Of a DNA stretch of 64,000 bases, positions 1-7,660 are shown one piece after another. Under the pieces are notes generated by a model. It made no database searches. It was given only the letters and a program-made list of their open reading frames with translations, and was not told the DNA's origin. The stretch comes from Polynucleobacter parvulilacunae. GTDB taxonomy: Bacteria; Pseudomonadota; Gammaproteobacteria; Burkholderiales; Burkholderiaceae. A program made the position numbers and the translations under genes. Within the stretch, counting starts at the first letter, position 1; every line of letters begins with the position of its first letter. The stretch lies in assembly GCF_018881715.1 (NCBI RefSeq), contig NZ_JACVPW010000001.1, positions 459,337 through 523,336 on the forward strand, given 5' to 3'.

Positions 1-117
1 TTCTTAGCGTCACACAAGTCAGAGTTAGACGTTGCACAACAACGCTGGGAGTCCATTCAATTCCATGCGCTGAGAGAGCATGCGGGCCTCATTTATCAAT
101 CAGATTTAGCGGGCTAA
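1..117 (+). CDS. 3' end of an unidentified gene (partial)
   Basis: An open frame enters from the left edge and ends with TAA at 115-117, giving the last 38 residues of a protein (ending ...LIYQSDLAG). The stretch is hydrophilic and probably helical (ELDVAQQRWESIQ), with no membrane segment or recognisable motif. Charged C-terminal helices of this kind occur in many families, so I do not assign one. It converges with the lipoprotein gene at 140-385. Seen: the open frame and stop. Inferred: that it is the tail of a real gene, because codon use is ordinary and the stop sits close to a converging gene. Confidence 0.55.
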   Translation, partial: FLASHKSELDVAQQRWESIQFHALREHAGLIYQSDLAG

Positions 118-139
118 ATCATTCTGCCGCTTTACTGAA

Positions 140-385
140 TTAGCGTTTTGCTTTGCAATCAAATACGGCAACCATCTGAGTGTCGCTATTTCTGAATGAG
201 GCGACCTTACCGTACTGCGCACAATAGACGCTTGCTTTTTGAGTTAATTGCTCAATTGACTCACCGCTACTGTTTAGAAAAGTAACGTGATTGGAGTCTG
301 ATGCATCGGTATACACTGCAGCACAGCCAACCAATAAGGCGAGACAAAACAGATTTACTGTAGAAAACTTCAATGTCACATTCAT
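140..385 (-). CDS. Small putative lipoprotein
   Basis: An 81-residue protein starting at ATG 385; the frame can be extended one codon to a TTG, but AAAGGA sits correctly in front of the ATG. Residues 5-22 form a signal peptide ending in a lipobox (LLVGC), so it is probably acylated and placed in the inner or outer membrane. The mature part is about 60 residues with two further cysteines (VYCAQYG and VFDCKAK) that could form a disulfide. I do not recognise the family. It lies 21 bp downstream of the DUF2798-type gene on the same strand and may be co-transcribed with it. Confidence 0.7.
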   Translation of the reverse strand: MNVTLKFSTVNLFCLALLVGCAAVYTDASDSNHVTFLNSSGESIEQLTQKASVYCAQYGKVASFRNSDTQMVAVFDCKAKR

Positions 386-406
386 CAAACATCCTTTGTA
401 TTTAAT

Positions 407-643
407 TTAGGATTCATTCGGCTTTAATTTTTTTATCAGTCTTACTGTAATTGCGCTGGCAAACGGCTTGTAGATCAAAATACCGGCAATTGCCACTGGG
501 TAGGCCACCAACCAAACTTCGAACCAAATCCTTAAGAAATTTTCTGCAGAACCAATACGCGCAAATGTGGTGGCACACGTAATCGTTGCAGACATTAAAA
601 AGCCCATTATCAGAGCAAAAATAAGATTTGGGAGATTCTTCAT
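407..643 (-). CDS. DUF2798-like small membrane protein
   Basis: A 78-residue protein with two predicted membrane helices (about residues 5-27 and 40-63) and a basic C-terminus (LIKKLKP). Length, the helix-loop-helix layout and the FALIMGFLMS...WLVAYPVA pattern fit the DUF2798 family of two-helix inner-membrane proteins, whose function is unknown. The frame can be opened two codons earlier at a GTG (649); I prefer the ATG at 643. It is probably the first gene of a pair with the lipoprotein gene at 140-385. Confidence 0.7.
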   Translation of the reverse strand: MKNLPNLIFALIMGFLMSATITCATTFARIGSAENFLRIWFEVWLVAYPVAIAGILIYKPFASAITVRLIKKLKPNES

Positions 644-771
644 AGGCACATCATAGCTTCTAGGGTGCTTAACTGTTATTCTGGACTGTGATCACTATTG
701 TGCGCCCTAGACAGGGGAATCTCTTTAGCAAGCCCTCGAGATTCATCATTCCATTACTCTAGGAAAATTCC

Positions 772-954
772 ATGGCTGTAGGCCAAAATCAAAGAACCAG
801 AAAAAATGACTCTATGCTCACTAAAACAGGTAAGGCCCGCTTAGGCCCCCTGAATACTGCGCAACTTAATAAGCTACTAGAGTCAAGCACTAAGCCGAAA
901 GAAAAAAGCAAAATTTTGCGAGCACTGAGCAAACGTCCAGCTGTTGCCGCATAA
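772..954 (+). CDS. Small basic hypothetical protein
   Basis: A 60-residue, lysine/arginine-rich protein with no membrane segment (LTKTGKARLGPLNTAQLNKL then KPKEKSKILRALSKR). It looks like a small nucleic-acid- or ribosome-associated protein, but no family is recognised. It starts at ATG 772 and is followed three bases after its stop by a strong rho-independent terminator, which supports a real transcription unit on this strand. A 60-codon frame on the other strand overlaps it and ends in the terminator; I regard that as a shadow. Confidence 0.6.
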   Translation: MAVGQNQRTRKNDSMLTKTGKARLGPLNTAQLNKLLESSTKPKEKSKILRALSKRPAVAA

Positions 955-956
955 TT

Positions 957-991
957 AAAAAGCCCCGCCAATAAAATGAGCGGGGCTTTTT
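957..991 (+). terminator. Rho-independent terminator (bidirectional)
   Basis: AGCCCCGC at 961-968 pairs with GCGGGGCT at 980-987 around an 11-base loop, with an A-run before and a T-run after. It follows the stop of the 60-residue gene and can also serve the leftward EamA transporter gene ending at 1021. Confidence 0.9.
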
Positions 992-1020
992 AAATTCAGC
1001 ATTTTAAGAGCTATCTATTT

Positions 1021-1896
1021 CTATGCCTGTTTTATCAACATTCTCCTCCCGAGGATAACGGTTGATACAACTAATACAGCAAAGATTAAGTTCATCATAG
1101 TAAGAGAATCGCCAAGCAAAACGCTAGCGGCCACTAGTGTGCAAAAGGGTTGAATGAGCTGCACTTGACTTACCCTTGCAATGCCACCAATCGCAAGCCC
1201 TTCGTACCAAAAGAAAAAACCAAGGAACATTGGAAATAAGCTGAGATAGATAAAGCTAGTCCAAGCAACCGCTCCAGCGTCTATGTACCCTGGACCATAA
1301 GTGAACCATGTCATCACGATGTTGAGTGGCAATGAAATCACCAAAGCCCATGAAATTACTGCGCGAGGGTTCATTTTTCTGGAGAGCTCGCCGCCCTCGA
1401 CATAACCAATGCAGGCACTGATTCCACCAAGTACTAGAAGGCCATCAATATAAGTGAAGCTTCCAGAACTCTTCAACAATGCATATAGGACAACTAAGCC
1501 CGCACCCAGTAGAGATACCAACCAAAACCCCAAGGATGGGCGCTCTTTAAACCGTAGCACTCCAATTACGGTTGTAGCTAAGGGCATCATCCCCAAGATC
1601 ACCGCACCGTGGGATGGGGAGCCATCGGCCATTGCTACAGTAGTCAAGATGGGAAATCCAAACACCACGCCTAAAGCGATAACAACAAACTTCACAAAAT
1701 TAACTTTGTTTGGTGTGGTCTCTTTTTTATAAATAAGGTAAGTCAGAGCAATCAGGCCTGCTAATGTCGCCCTGCCAAAAGCAATGAAATAAGGATTAAA
1801 GCTTAAGACAGCAATCTTGCTTACCGGTAGCGTTAAGCTAAAAATGAGGATGCCGATAAAACCAATCAGCATCCCTTTGCTTTCTTTATTCACCAT
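1021..1896 (-). CDS. EamA/DMT-superfamily transporter
   Basis: A 291-residue integral membrane protein with about ten hydrophobic helices arranged as two EamA-type halves (IGILIFSLTLPVSK at the start of the first; LLVLGGISACIGYVEG opening the second). Family members export metabolites such as amino acids; the substrate cannot be read from sequence. ATG 1896 is preferred over a GTG one codon earlier; AAGGG lies just in front. It converges on the terminator at 957-991 and is divergent from the MOSC gene at 1971. Confidence 0.9.
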   Translation of the reverse strand: MVNKESKGMLIGFIGILIFSLTLPVSKIAVLSFNPYFIAFGRATLAGLIALTYLIYKKETTPNKVNFVKFVVIALGVVFGFPILTTVAMADGSPSHGAVILGMMPLATTVIGVLRFKERPSLGFWLVSLLGAGLVVLYALLKSSGSFTYIDGLLVLGGISACIGYVEGGELSRKMNPRAVISWALVISLPLNIVMTWFTYGPGYIDAGAVAWTSFIYLSLFPMFLGFFFWYEGLAIGGIARVSQVQLIQPFCTLVAASVLLGDSLTMMNLIFAVLVVSTVILGRRMLIKQA

Positions 1897-1970
1897 CACC
1901 CTTTATTTAATGTTGAATTGATTGTATTAATAATCTTCCAGGAGTGGGCTGTAATATGTAAGCACTTCTT

Positions 1971-2483
1971 ATGAAATTAAACGCTCATATTCATGCCATC
2001 TACCTTGCACCCTCTGCAGGGGCTCAGATGCAAACCATCAACTACGCCAGAGTCAATGCTTGCTCAGGCATTGAAGGCGATCGTTATGCCATGGGTACGG
2101 GAGCATATTCGGCTGTTGAGCCCACAAGGGTGCGTCATCTAAGCCTGATTTCTGTATCAGCCATTGAAACCGCAAATGACTGGTTAAGAGCGGGTGATGA
2201 GCCCACTTTTGATGCCGCTGAAACACGTCGCAATATCGTTCTAGAAGGAATCACAGCAACCGAGTTGAATGACCTAGTGGGCAAACAATTTCAACTGGGC
2301 AACTTGCAACTGCTAGGCACAGAACTTTGCACCCCTTGTGAAAGGCCGGCACAACTACTGAGCAAGCCCAGCTTTATGGAGGCATTTGAAGGGCGCGGAG
2401 GAATTCGAGCCGAAGTTCTGAATACCGGAACCCTTGCTATCGGCGACAAACTAACCCTGAACAATGAAAAACACCATGATTGA
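1971..2483 (+). CDS. MOSC domain-containing protein
   Basis: A 170-residue, single-domain protein of the MOSC (molybdenum cofactor sulfurase C-terminal) family. Diagnostic stretches are GIEGDRYAMGTG near residue 35, the ETRRNIVLEGI block near residue 87 and the conserved cysteine motif ELCTPCERP near residue 120, as in YiiM/YuaD-type proteins. Stand-alone MOSC proteins are linked to molybdenum-cofactor or sulfur transfer, for example reduction of N-hydroxylated compounds; the substrate here is unknown. Its 3' end overlaps the GNAT gene by 20 bases, so the two are translationally linked and probably form an operon. Confidence 0.88.
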   Translation: MKLNAHIHAIYLAPSAGAQMQTINYARVNACSGIEGDRYAMGTGAYSAVEPTRVRHLSLISVSAIETANDWLRAGDEPTFDAAETRRNIVLEGITATELNDLVGKQFQLGNLQLLGTELCTPCERPAQLLSKPSFMEAFEGRGGIRAEVLNTGTLAIGDKLTLNNEKHHD

Positions 2484-2871
2484 TTACCGAGACAATCTCT
2501 CGATTACTGCCGAACAAGCTATCGACCTCTATAAACGCTCCACCCTGGGTGAGCGTCGCCCTGTAGACAATATTCAAACCTTTGAGGCTATGCTTAAAAA
2601 TGCCAACCTCACTATTACGGCCTGGGATGGTGAAAAGCTTGTGGGCATCTCTCGTTCACTCACTGACTTTGCTTATGTAGCTTATCTTGCGGATTTAGCA
2701 GTAGATCAACAATATCAACGATCTGGCATCGGCAAAAAATTAATCGAAGAAACCAAAAAATGTCTTGGCCCAGAATGCATGATTGTGCTTTTAGCGGCGC
2801 CCAAAGCAAATGAATACTATGAACATATTGGTTTTGAACACAATCCACGCGCCTGGACTCTTAAAAAGTAA
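2464..2871 (+). CDS. GNAT-family N-acetyltransferase
   Basis: A 135-residue acetyltransferase. The acetyl-CoA binding segment is visible as LADLAVDQQYQRSGIGKKLI (the Q/R-x-x-G-x-G/A P-loop near residues 75-95), followed by the NEYYEHIGF block that ends the fold in YjdJ/ElaA-type members. The acceptor is unknown. Two possible starts lie inside the end of the MOSC gene (ATG 2464 and ATG 2476); neither has a clear ribosome site, which fits translational coupling. The histidine phosphatase gene follows after 21 bases. Confidence 0.88.
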   Translation: MKNTMIDYRDNLSITAEQAIDLYKRSTLGERRPVDNIQTFEAMLKNANLTITAWDGEKLVGISRSLTDFAYVAYLADLAVDQQYQRSGIGKKLIEETKKCLGPECMIVLLAAPKANEYYEHIGFEHNPRAWTLKK

Positions 2872-2892
2872 TTCAGTCTTTATCATCAGTAC

Positions 2893-3537
2893 ATGACTAT
2901 TACTCGCTTTTGCCTAGTTCGCCATGGAGAAACCGATTGGAATGCTGCCCGCCGCCTTCAGGGACACACAGATATTGACCTAAATGCGAGAGGCCTTGCT
3001 CAAGCAAAGCAAATGGCCCGTGCACTCAAAGAAATCAATTTGCAATTTGATGTTTTATATACCAGCGATCTTCAGCGCGCAGCCAAAACTGCACTAGCAA
3101 TTGAGCAGTTATTTAATACAGCTGCAATTAGAAATACTCAATTGAGAGAGCGTCATCTGGGCGCACTCCAAGGACTTACCACTAATGAAGCGCCAACACG
3201 CGAGCCAGATCTTTGGAAATCCCATCTAAGTAGAAATATTGAAGAAAACTTAAGAGACGGTGAAAGCATTCAACAATTTGCAAATCGTATTCAATCGGCG
3301 CTAGAGCAAATTCGAGCTCAACATACTGGCAAAACTATTTTGCTGGTAAGTCACGGCGGCGCCTTGGACATGATGTATAGGGTGGCAAGCAATCAGGCGC
3401 TAGCTGCCGAAAAAGCAGTATCAGTACCGAATGCCTCACTTAATTGGATCAGCCATGACGGGCACTCTTGGAAAGTCGAGGGTTGGGCAGATACAAGTCA
3501 TCTGGATAATTTGGCGCTAGATAATCTAGATCTCTAA
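2893..3537 (+). CDS. Histidine phosphatase (phosphoglycerate mutase-like) family protein
   Basis: A 214-residue branch-1 histidine phosphatase. It opens with the catalytic RHGETDWN motif (His near residue 10, the phospho-acceptor), has the YTSDLQRAAKTA block near residue 58 and a second catalytic histidine in SHGGALDMM near residue 150. Members include GpmB, cobalamin (alpha-ribazole) phosphatase and broad phosphatases; without a cobalamin context I do not choose. It is the third gene of a likely MOSC-GNAT-phosphatase unit; the MipA-like gene follows closely. Confidence 0.9.
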   Translation: MTITRFCLVRHGETDWNAARRLQGHTDIDLNARGLAQAKQMARALKEINLQFDVLYTSDLQRAAKTALAIEQLFNTAAIRNTQLRERHLGALQGLTTNEAPTREPDLWKSHLSRNIEENLRDGESIQQFANRIQSALEQIRAQHTGKTILLVSHGGALDMMYRVASNQALAAEKAVSVPNASLNWISHDGHSWKVEGWADTSHLDNLALDNLDL

Positions 3538-3569
3538 AATAAATGCCTCTAGAGGCTTATGATGGGCAC

Positions 3570-4340
3570 ATGAAATCATTTATTCGCGTAGCAGTCCTTT
3601 TAATTGCCTGGACAATCTATATCCCAGCGTTTGCGGTCGATGATGTTCCTGATGGACTGCCAGATCGCATCGTTGGAGATATTGGCGGGGCTGTTTATAC
3701 CTCTAACTTACATATCGGCACCGAAGGTACTCAATCCTTAGTGCTGCCGTATGCTTTTTTTGACTATCAACGTTTTTTTGCTCGCATTGATGAGGTGGGT
3801 ATTAAAACTTTCAAAATGGGTTATGGATACTTTGAAGTCATTGGAAAAATTAATTTAGATACCTACAAAGTAAAGTCATCCATCAACGGCAACTCTATTA
3901 ATCGTAGTGACCCCATTCCCCTGGGCTTAGGCACCTTTCAAGAGACGCCCATTGGTGGGTTTTTTGTTAATGCTTATCACGACTTTGGAAAATCCAAAGG
4001 CGCACTTTATGAGTTTTTGTACTTTGCTGAAATTGAGACCTACAAAAAAGTGGTGGTCTATCCGCAAATTGGCATTGAGAGACAGTCAAACCAATATGCC
4101 AACTACTACTATGGCATCAATGCTGGAGAGTCCAGCCTGACAGGCTATGCAGCCTATAGCGCCCCAGCCACCAACAATCTATTAGCAGGCTTAATGGTAG
4201 AAATTCCGGTGGTTGATAACTGGTATATCAATATTTATGGCAAACGCAAGTGGATGGGCACGGGAATCAATAACAGTCCAGTTATGAATCGCTCATTTCA
4301 GGACAACGTTTTCATGGCACTAGCCTATCGCTTTAAGTAG
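3570..4340 (+). CDS. MipA/OmpV-family outer-membrane protein
   Basis: A 256-residue protein with a signal peptide (residues 1-22, ending near PAFA). The mature part is rich in aromatic and alternating hydrophobic residues typical of an outer-membrane beta-barrel and ends with aromatic F in YRFK. The IGGAVYTS opening, the GYGYFEV strands and the C-terminal YGKRKWMG...AYRFK segment match MipA/OmpV proteins, which are scaffolds or porin-like barrels. The frame extends nine codons upstream to ATG 3543, but only ATG 3570 puts the signal peptide at the N-terminus. Confidence 0.78.
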   Translation: MKSFIRVAVLLIAWTIYIPAFAVDDVPDGLPDRIVGDIGGAVYTSNLHIGTEGTQSLVLPYAFFDYQRFFARIDEVGIKTFKMGYGYFEVIGKINLDTYKVKSSINGNSINRSDPIPLGLGTFQETPIGGFFVNAYHDFGKSKGALYEFLYFAEIETYKKVVVYPQIGIERQSNQYANYYYGINAGESSLTGYAAYSAPATNNLLAGLMVEIPVVDNWYINIYGKRKWMGTGINNSPVMNRSFQDNVFMALAYRFK

Positions 4341-4357
4341 TCCAAGATAAAGCAGTA

Positions 4358-4383
4358 ATTAAGCCACCCGTAGGCGGCTTAAT
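4358..4383. terminator. Bidirectional terminator-like hairpin
   Basis: ATTAAGCC at 4358-4365 pairs with GGCTTAAT at 4376-4383 with a short inner extension, between two converging genes (3570-4340 and 4402-4593). The T-tail is short, so strength is uncertain. Confidence 0.55.
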
Positions 4384-4401
4384 GTAGCCATAGCTAGAAA
4401 C

Positions 4402-4593
4402 TTACTTTACAGGATGTAATTTATTTTGATCTGATGCGCAGAAGTCTACGATCACATCAGCAAAATTTAAATAACGAGAATTGCTTTTTCTAAAACGATC
4501 AATCTCTGCGGCCAGAGGTGAAACTGCGCCCTTAAAGACAGCATCTTCGTAACCAGGATGATATGGGGCCTCTTCAACAAATTTATTTGTCAT
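4402..4593 (-). CDS. Small unknown protein downstream of a glycine riboswitch
   Basis: A 63-residue soluble protein (MTNKFVEEAPYHPGYEDAVF...) without membrane segment, signal or recognised domain. A good ribosome site (AAGG, eight bases upstream) supports ATG 4593. It is the only plausible gene between the tandem glycine riboswitch (4770-4950) and the converging terminator at 4358-4383, about 176 bases after the riboswitch. By position its expression should respond to glycine. Known riboswitch targets are gcvTHP, glycine/alanine symporters and serine-glycine genes; this protein resembles none. It may be a new regulated small protein or a remnant after loss of the real target. Confidence 0.65.
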   Translation of the reverse strand: MTNKFVEEAPYHPGYEDAVFKGAVSPLAAEIDRFRKSNSRYLNFADVIVDFCASDQNKLHPVK

Positions 4594-4769
4594 ACATTTA
4601 CCTTAATAAGTTAGCACCCGAAATGAATTGATTTCAGGGAAATTCGATGGGATAGCGCTGCGTTCGCGGCGCGATAAAGCGACGAACTATTCGATCTGAA
4701 TTAGCATGAAGACTCTCCCAAAGCGGTCCATCAAAAACATAGCCTAGCCATGTAGATGGATGCCGCTCC

Positions 4770-4950
4770 CCCTGTCCTTGATACCTGAGAGATTCACACT
4801 AAGCCTAGCTTAGGGCTTGCTCCTTCGGTGCGCCATAAAAATGGCGGCTCTCCAGACGGCTATTTAGGATAAGCAGTACCTTCCTGGTGGATACCTGAGC
4901 GTTCATGGGAGTTTGCGCCTTCGGTGGAGGGAAGCCCCTCGCTCTCCTGC
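4770..4950 (-). promoter_or_regulatory. Tandem glycine riboswitch
   Basis: Read on the minus strand, aptamer 1 (4950-4873) has GGAGAG, ACCGAAGGCGCAA and GCTCAGGTA; aptamer 2 (4858-4770) has GGAGAG, ACCGAAGGAGCAA, AATCTCTCAGGTA and GGACAG. These are the conserved core elements of the two glycine aptamers, with the usual short linker between them. The motif is unmistakable by eye. What is odd is the context: the gene before it (TSUP permease) ends upstream, and the only gene after it is a 63-residue unknown. Confidence 0.95.
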
Positions 4951-4958
4951 TTGTAAAA

Positions 4959-4987
4959 ATTATAACCTGATGATACTTTTATCAAAA
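4959..4987 (-). promoter_or_regulatory. Promoter of the glycine riboswitch transcript
   Basis: On the minus strand a perfect TATAAT (4964-4959) lies about 8 bases before the riboswitch, with TTTTGA (4987-4982) 17 bases further upstream as a -35 candidate. The riboswitch therefore has its own start and is not merely the 3' end of the TSUP mRNA. Confidence 0.65.
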
Positions 4988-5010
4988 TAGTGATTTATAC
5001 CGATATGCCC

Positions 5011-5745
5011 TTAAAAAGTCATTACAAGAATAGAGAGGCCCGAGATCAGCATTACCAACTCCATTAATAGTAAAAATTTCTTTTCTGGTAATGCGAGCAC
5101 AATTCTCTTAGAGAAGATGGAGCCAAGCAAAACGCAGCTGCCAATAAGCAGACCTTGAATAATGGCGGCCGTATTCAAAAAACCAAGTTGATGGAAAGTA
5201 ATGCCCTTGGTAAATAGAATGGATAAAGTGCTGGCGGCCTCTGTACCTAAAAATGCCCCTTTAGTTAAACCATAGGCTAGAAAGAAGGGTGTATTGATCG
5301 CACCTGTTGTTGCAACAATTCCTGTCAGATAGCCGATAGCAGCGCCTACCAAACCCATCTGCCAAAGTTTTAAATAAAAATTCTTTTTGCGCATCCAACG
5401 ACGAATTGGAATTAATAAAATTAAAAAGATTCCTAAAGTAATTTCAATTAGGCGCTCATCAAGCTGCACTAAGGTACTAACGCCTAGCACCGTAAATGGA
5501 ATTGCAGTAAGGCTATAAACAAAACAAACCCGCCACTGAATGACGCTCCACCATAAAAAAATTCGGGAGAGATTTGCTACTGTAGCCACCAAAGCAATTA
5601 CTGGTATTGCCTGAATAGGTCCATAGAAATAAACCAATGCAGGCATCAATATGATGGTGGTGCCAAACCCGATGACACCGCCCAAGATACCCGCGCCCAG
5701 ACCCAGCAAGCCAAGAATAAAGGCTTGAAGAAGAAGATCAAGCAA
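5011..5745 (-). CDS. TSUP (TauE/SafE) family permease
   Basis: A 244-residue membrane protein with about eight helices in two repeats. The family signature is in the first helix (LGLGAGILGGVIGFGTTIILMP) and its repeat (GAAIGYLTGIVATTGAINTPFF). TSUP proteins move sulfite, sulfonates or other small organosulfur or carboxylate anions across the inner membrane; the substrate is not inferable. A second, diverged TSUP gene is at about 56.1 kb. It ends 60 bases before the riboswitch, which has its own promoter. Confidence 0.88.
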   Translation of the reverse strand: MLDLLLQAFILGLLGLGAGILGGVIGFGTTIILMPALVYFYGPIQAIPVIALVATVANLSRIFLWWSVIQWRVCFVYSLTAIPFTVLGVSTLVQLDERLIEITLGIFLILLIPIRRWMRKKNFYLKLWQMGLVGAAIGYLTGIVATTGAINTPFFLAYGLTKGAFLGTEAASTLSILFTKGITFHQLGFLNTAAIIQGLLIGSCVLLGSIFSKRIVLALPEKKFLLLMELVMLISGLSILVMTF

Positions 5746-5780
5746 GTTTATTCATCTCGATTTAATTTTTAGTAGGCTTT

Positions 5781-5933
5781 TTAACGCCCCTGACAATCTA
5801 CAGGCATTTCCCACATAGGCTTACCCTGACTGTAATCGCAGTTAACGCCAACTGGCGAGGTGGTGCTAGCAAGACAGCCGCTCAAGATCAAAGAAAATAA
5901 AGCGACTGACAGAGTTAAGAATCGTTTTTTCAT
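5781..5933 (-). CDS. Very small putative lipoprotein (50 aa)
   Basis: A 50-residue frame from ATG 5933 to TAA 5781: basic N-terminus (MKKRF), hydrophobic core, lipobox LSGC at residues 17-20, then about 30 residues with two further cysteines (VNCDYSQGK, PVDCQGR). This is a textbook small lipoprotein layout. It sits alone between the TSUP gene and the 189-residue membrane protein on the same strand. Family unknown; existence is well supported by the lipobox and composition. Confidence 0.72.
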   Translation of the reverse strand: MKKRFLTLSVALFSLILSGCLASTTSPVGVNCDYSQGKPMWEMPVDCQGR

Positions 5934-5990
5934 ATTTATATTTCCCAATCAAATTATTTTTGTCATTAAGACCAAAATGCCTTCATCATT

Positions 5991-6560
5991 TCAGCTTGGT
6001 CGCGCGCTCGACCCAGAAGAGATTTTACTTTTTATCAATCTAGAAATCCATCTTGCCAAAGAAACAATCAGCAAGATTCCAGTGACGTCACCTAGAAACA
6101 TAACCTCGAGGCCGCCCCATAGATCCTGCGACCGACCATCCAAATAAAGAATTGATTGCGTAACCAAGCTATTGAGAATGGCATAACTTAGGGAAATGGC
6201 GAGCAAAGAGCGTAAAGATAGATTTGAAAGATCGCTTTCTAATTGAAATTTTTCCGAGCAAATCTTACATACAAGCCAAGGGACACCAGCGCTACCGACA
6301 GACAATACAAATACCAGACCAAATTGCCCAGGAAATGGAAATATAACGCCCCACAAATTGGAAACTATAAAGATAGCAAGTGCGCCAATTGGGCCAGTAA
6401 CTAAGGTCATTAGTATTTTGACGCCACTGGGCAGGTGTACCAAATGTGCCCCTGGAGTCAAGTACAAAAAATCTGTGCAAAGATTGTTTGCGAAATAGAA
6501 GAGTCCGTACCCAAGCGTTAGGATGACGAATAGTTTGAAACTATGAGAAAAGGTTTTCAT
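5991..6560 (-). CDS. Hypothetical integral membrane protein
   Basis: A 189-residue protein with five or six predicted helices and a basic C-terminus (RWISRLIKSKISSGSSARPS). The PSGVKILMTLVTGPIGALAIF stretch resembles the start of MASE1-like sensory membrane domains, but no signalling domain follows. ATG 6560 is preferred over a start nine codons earlier because it forms an ATGA overlap with the stop of the MAPEG gene. Function unknown; translational coupling suggests joint expression with MAPEG. Confidence 0.7.
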   Translation of the reverse strand: MKTFSHSFKLFVILTLGYGLFYFANNLCTDFLYLTPGAHLVHLPSGVKILMTLVTGPIGALAIFIVSNLWGVIFPFPGQFGLVFVLSVGSAGVPWLVCKICSEKFQLESDLSNLSLRSLLAISLSYAILNSLVTQSILYLDGRSQDLWGGLEVMFLGDVTGILLIVSLARWISRLIKSKISSGSSARPS

Positions 6561-6958
6561 CCAAAAAACATTTTGTATAAGGGCCACCCCAGGTTTAATA
6601 TAACCAATGTGATAAGGGTTCCAAAAGTAAATTTCATGCCGGTTACCCTCAAACTGAAATCTGGGGGTGGCGTATTAATACCCTTTGCATGAATCAAGCG
6701 CCCAATAATTAAAGTGATGCCAGGAAGAAGAACCAACCACCAAGGTGCGCCATTTAACTCTAAGCACGCAATCAAAATAATTCCAAACGGCACATATTCA
6801 GCAAAGTTACCTTGTGCGCGAATAGCTCTCTCAAGATCTTCGTGACCCCCACTTCCCAAGCCAACCTTATTCTCTCTTCTAAGAGCAATGACAGCAAACG
6901 AGAGATTGATGAAGATGATGGTCAATACAGCAGCAATGATTGAGGTGATGAATAGCAT
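6557..6958 (-). CDS. MAPEG family protein
   Basis: A 133-residue, four-helix membrane protein. The RRENKVGLGSGGHEDLERAIRAQGNFAEYVP segment (N-x-R/V...R-x-x-N/G-x-x-E) in the first loop is the family hallmark, followed by the GRLIHAKGI block before helix 3. MAPEG proteins are membrane-bound glutathione-dependent enzymes in eukaryotes; bacterial members are mostly uncharacterised. It lies 11 bases after the HAD dehalogenase gene and overlaps the next gene by four bases, so 7653-5991 reads as one operon. Confidence 0.88.
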   Translation of the reverse strand: MLFITSIIAAVLTIIFINLSFAVIALRRENKVGLGSGGHEDLERAIRAQGNFAEYVPFGIILIACLELNGAPWWLVLLPGITLIIGRLIHAKGINTPPPDFSLRVTGMKFTFGTLITLVILNLGWPLYKMFFG

Positions 6959-6969
6959 CCTTATCTTCC

Positions 6970-7653
6970 TTATAGAACTTCTAAAACCTTGCTTAGCGAG
7001 GAACCTTCGTAGTTTGGTTTTTCGCCAATTTCTTCGAAGGGGTGGCCTAAACGATTAACCCAAAACACATCAAAGCCGAACCACTTAGCTGCTAGGGCAT
7101 CCCAAGCATTACTCGATACAAAAAGTATCTCTTCTTTCTTCACCGGAAACGCTTTAAGTAAAAGCTCGTAGGCTTGTGGGGCAGTTTTAAATAGACGAAC
7201 GTCCTCAATAGTGACCACTTTATCAAGGTAGGGCTTTAGCCCATTACTTTCGACCACTGTTGCCAACATCTCTCTACTGCCGTTTGAAAGAATCGCCGTT
7301 GAAATACCCTTTTCCTTGATTGCCTTGAGAACGCTCAAGCTATCTGCAAAGCCTGTCAGCTTGGCATACTGATCCATCAGTCGCTTCTCATGCTCGACAG
7401 TAAGATTTAATCCCATTCGCTTACAAACATAGCGTAATGAACGAATCGTCAATTCCCAAAATGGAAGATAGTGCTTGCTGCCATGGGGATTGGGATCACT
7501 CATAGTTACTAAACGGGTGTATTCGATTTGGCGGTCACGCCACATCAAAGCAAAGGCCTGACCGTGACCGGGAAATAATTCTTCTGCCAACTGCCCCATG
7601 GAATACACATCAAATAATGTTCCATACGCATCAAAAGATACAAGCTTATACAT
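6970..7653 (-). CDS. Haloacid dehalogenase, type II (HAD superfamily)
   Basis: A 227-residue HAD hydrolase. Motif I is FDAYGTLFD (nucleophile Asp near residue 8), motif II is ILSNGS near residue 120, and motif III/IV is the VSSNAWDALAAKWFGF stretch near residue 180, which is typical of L-2-haloacid dehalogenases (S-N-x-x-D-x-x-G/A). Family members hydrolyse L-2-haloalkanoates to D-2-hydroxyacids; the physiological substrate is not shown. It is the first gene of the leftward unit with MAPEG and the membrane protein. Confidence 0.88.
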   Translation of the reverse strand: MYKLVSFDAYGTLFDVYSMGQLAEELFPGHGQAFALMWRDRQIEYTRLVTMSDPNPHGSKHYLPFWELTIRSLRYVCKRMGLNLTVEHEKRLMDQYAKLTGFADSLSVLKAIKEKGISTAILSNGSREMLATVVESNGLKPYLDKVVTIEDVRLFKTAPQAYELLLKAFPVKKEEILFVSSNAWDALAAKWFGFDVFWVNRLGHPFEEIGEKPNYEGSSLSKVLEVL

Positions 7654-7660
7654 TCTGACC

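Noticed and set aside
4634..4778. Open frame on the minus strand starting inside aptamer 2 of the riboswitch and ending TGA at 4634, with a protein-like sequence (PSTWLGYVFDGPLWESL...).
   Set aside because: It has no ATG, GTG or TTG start and begins inside the structured RNA; could be a relic of a lost target gene, but not callable.
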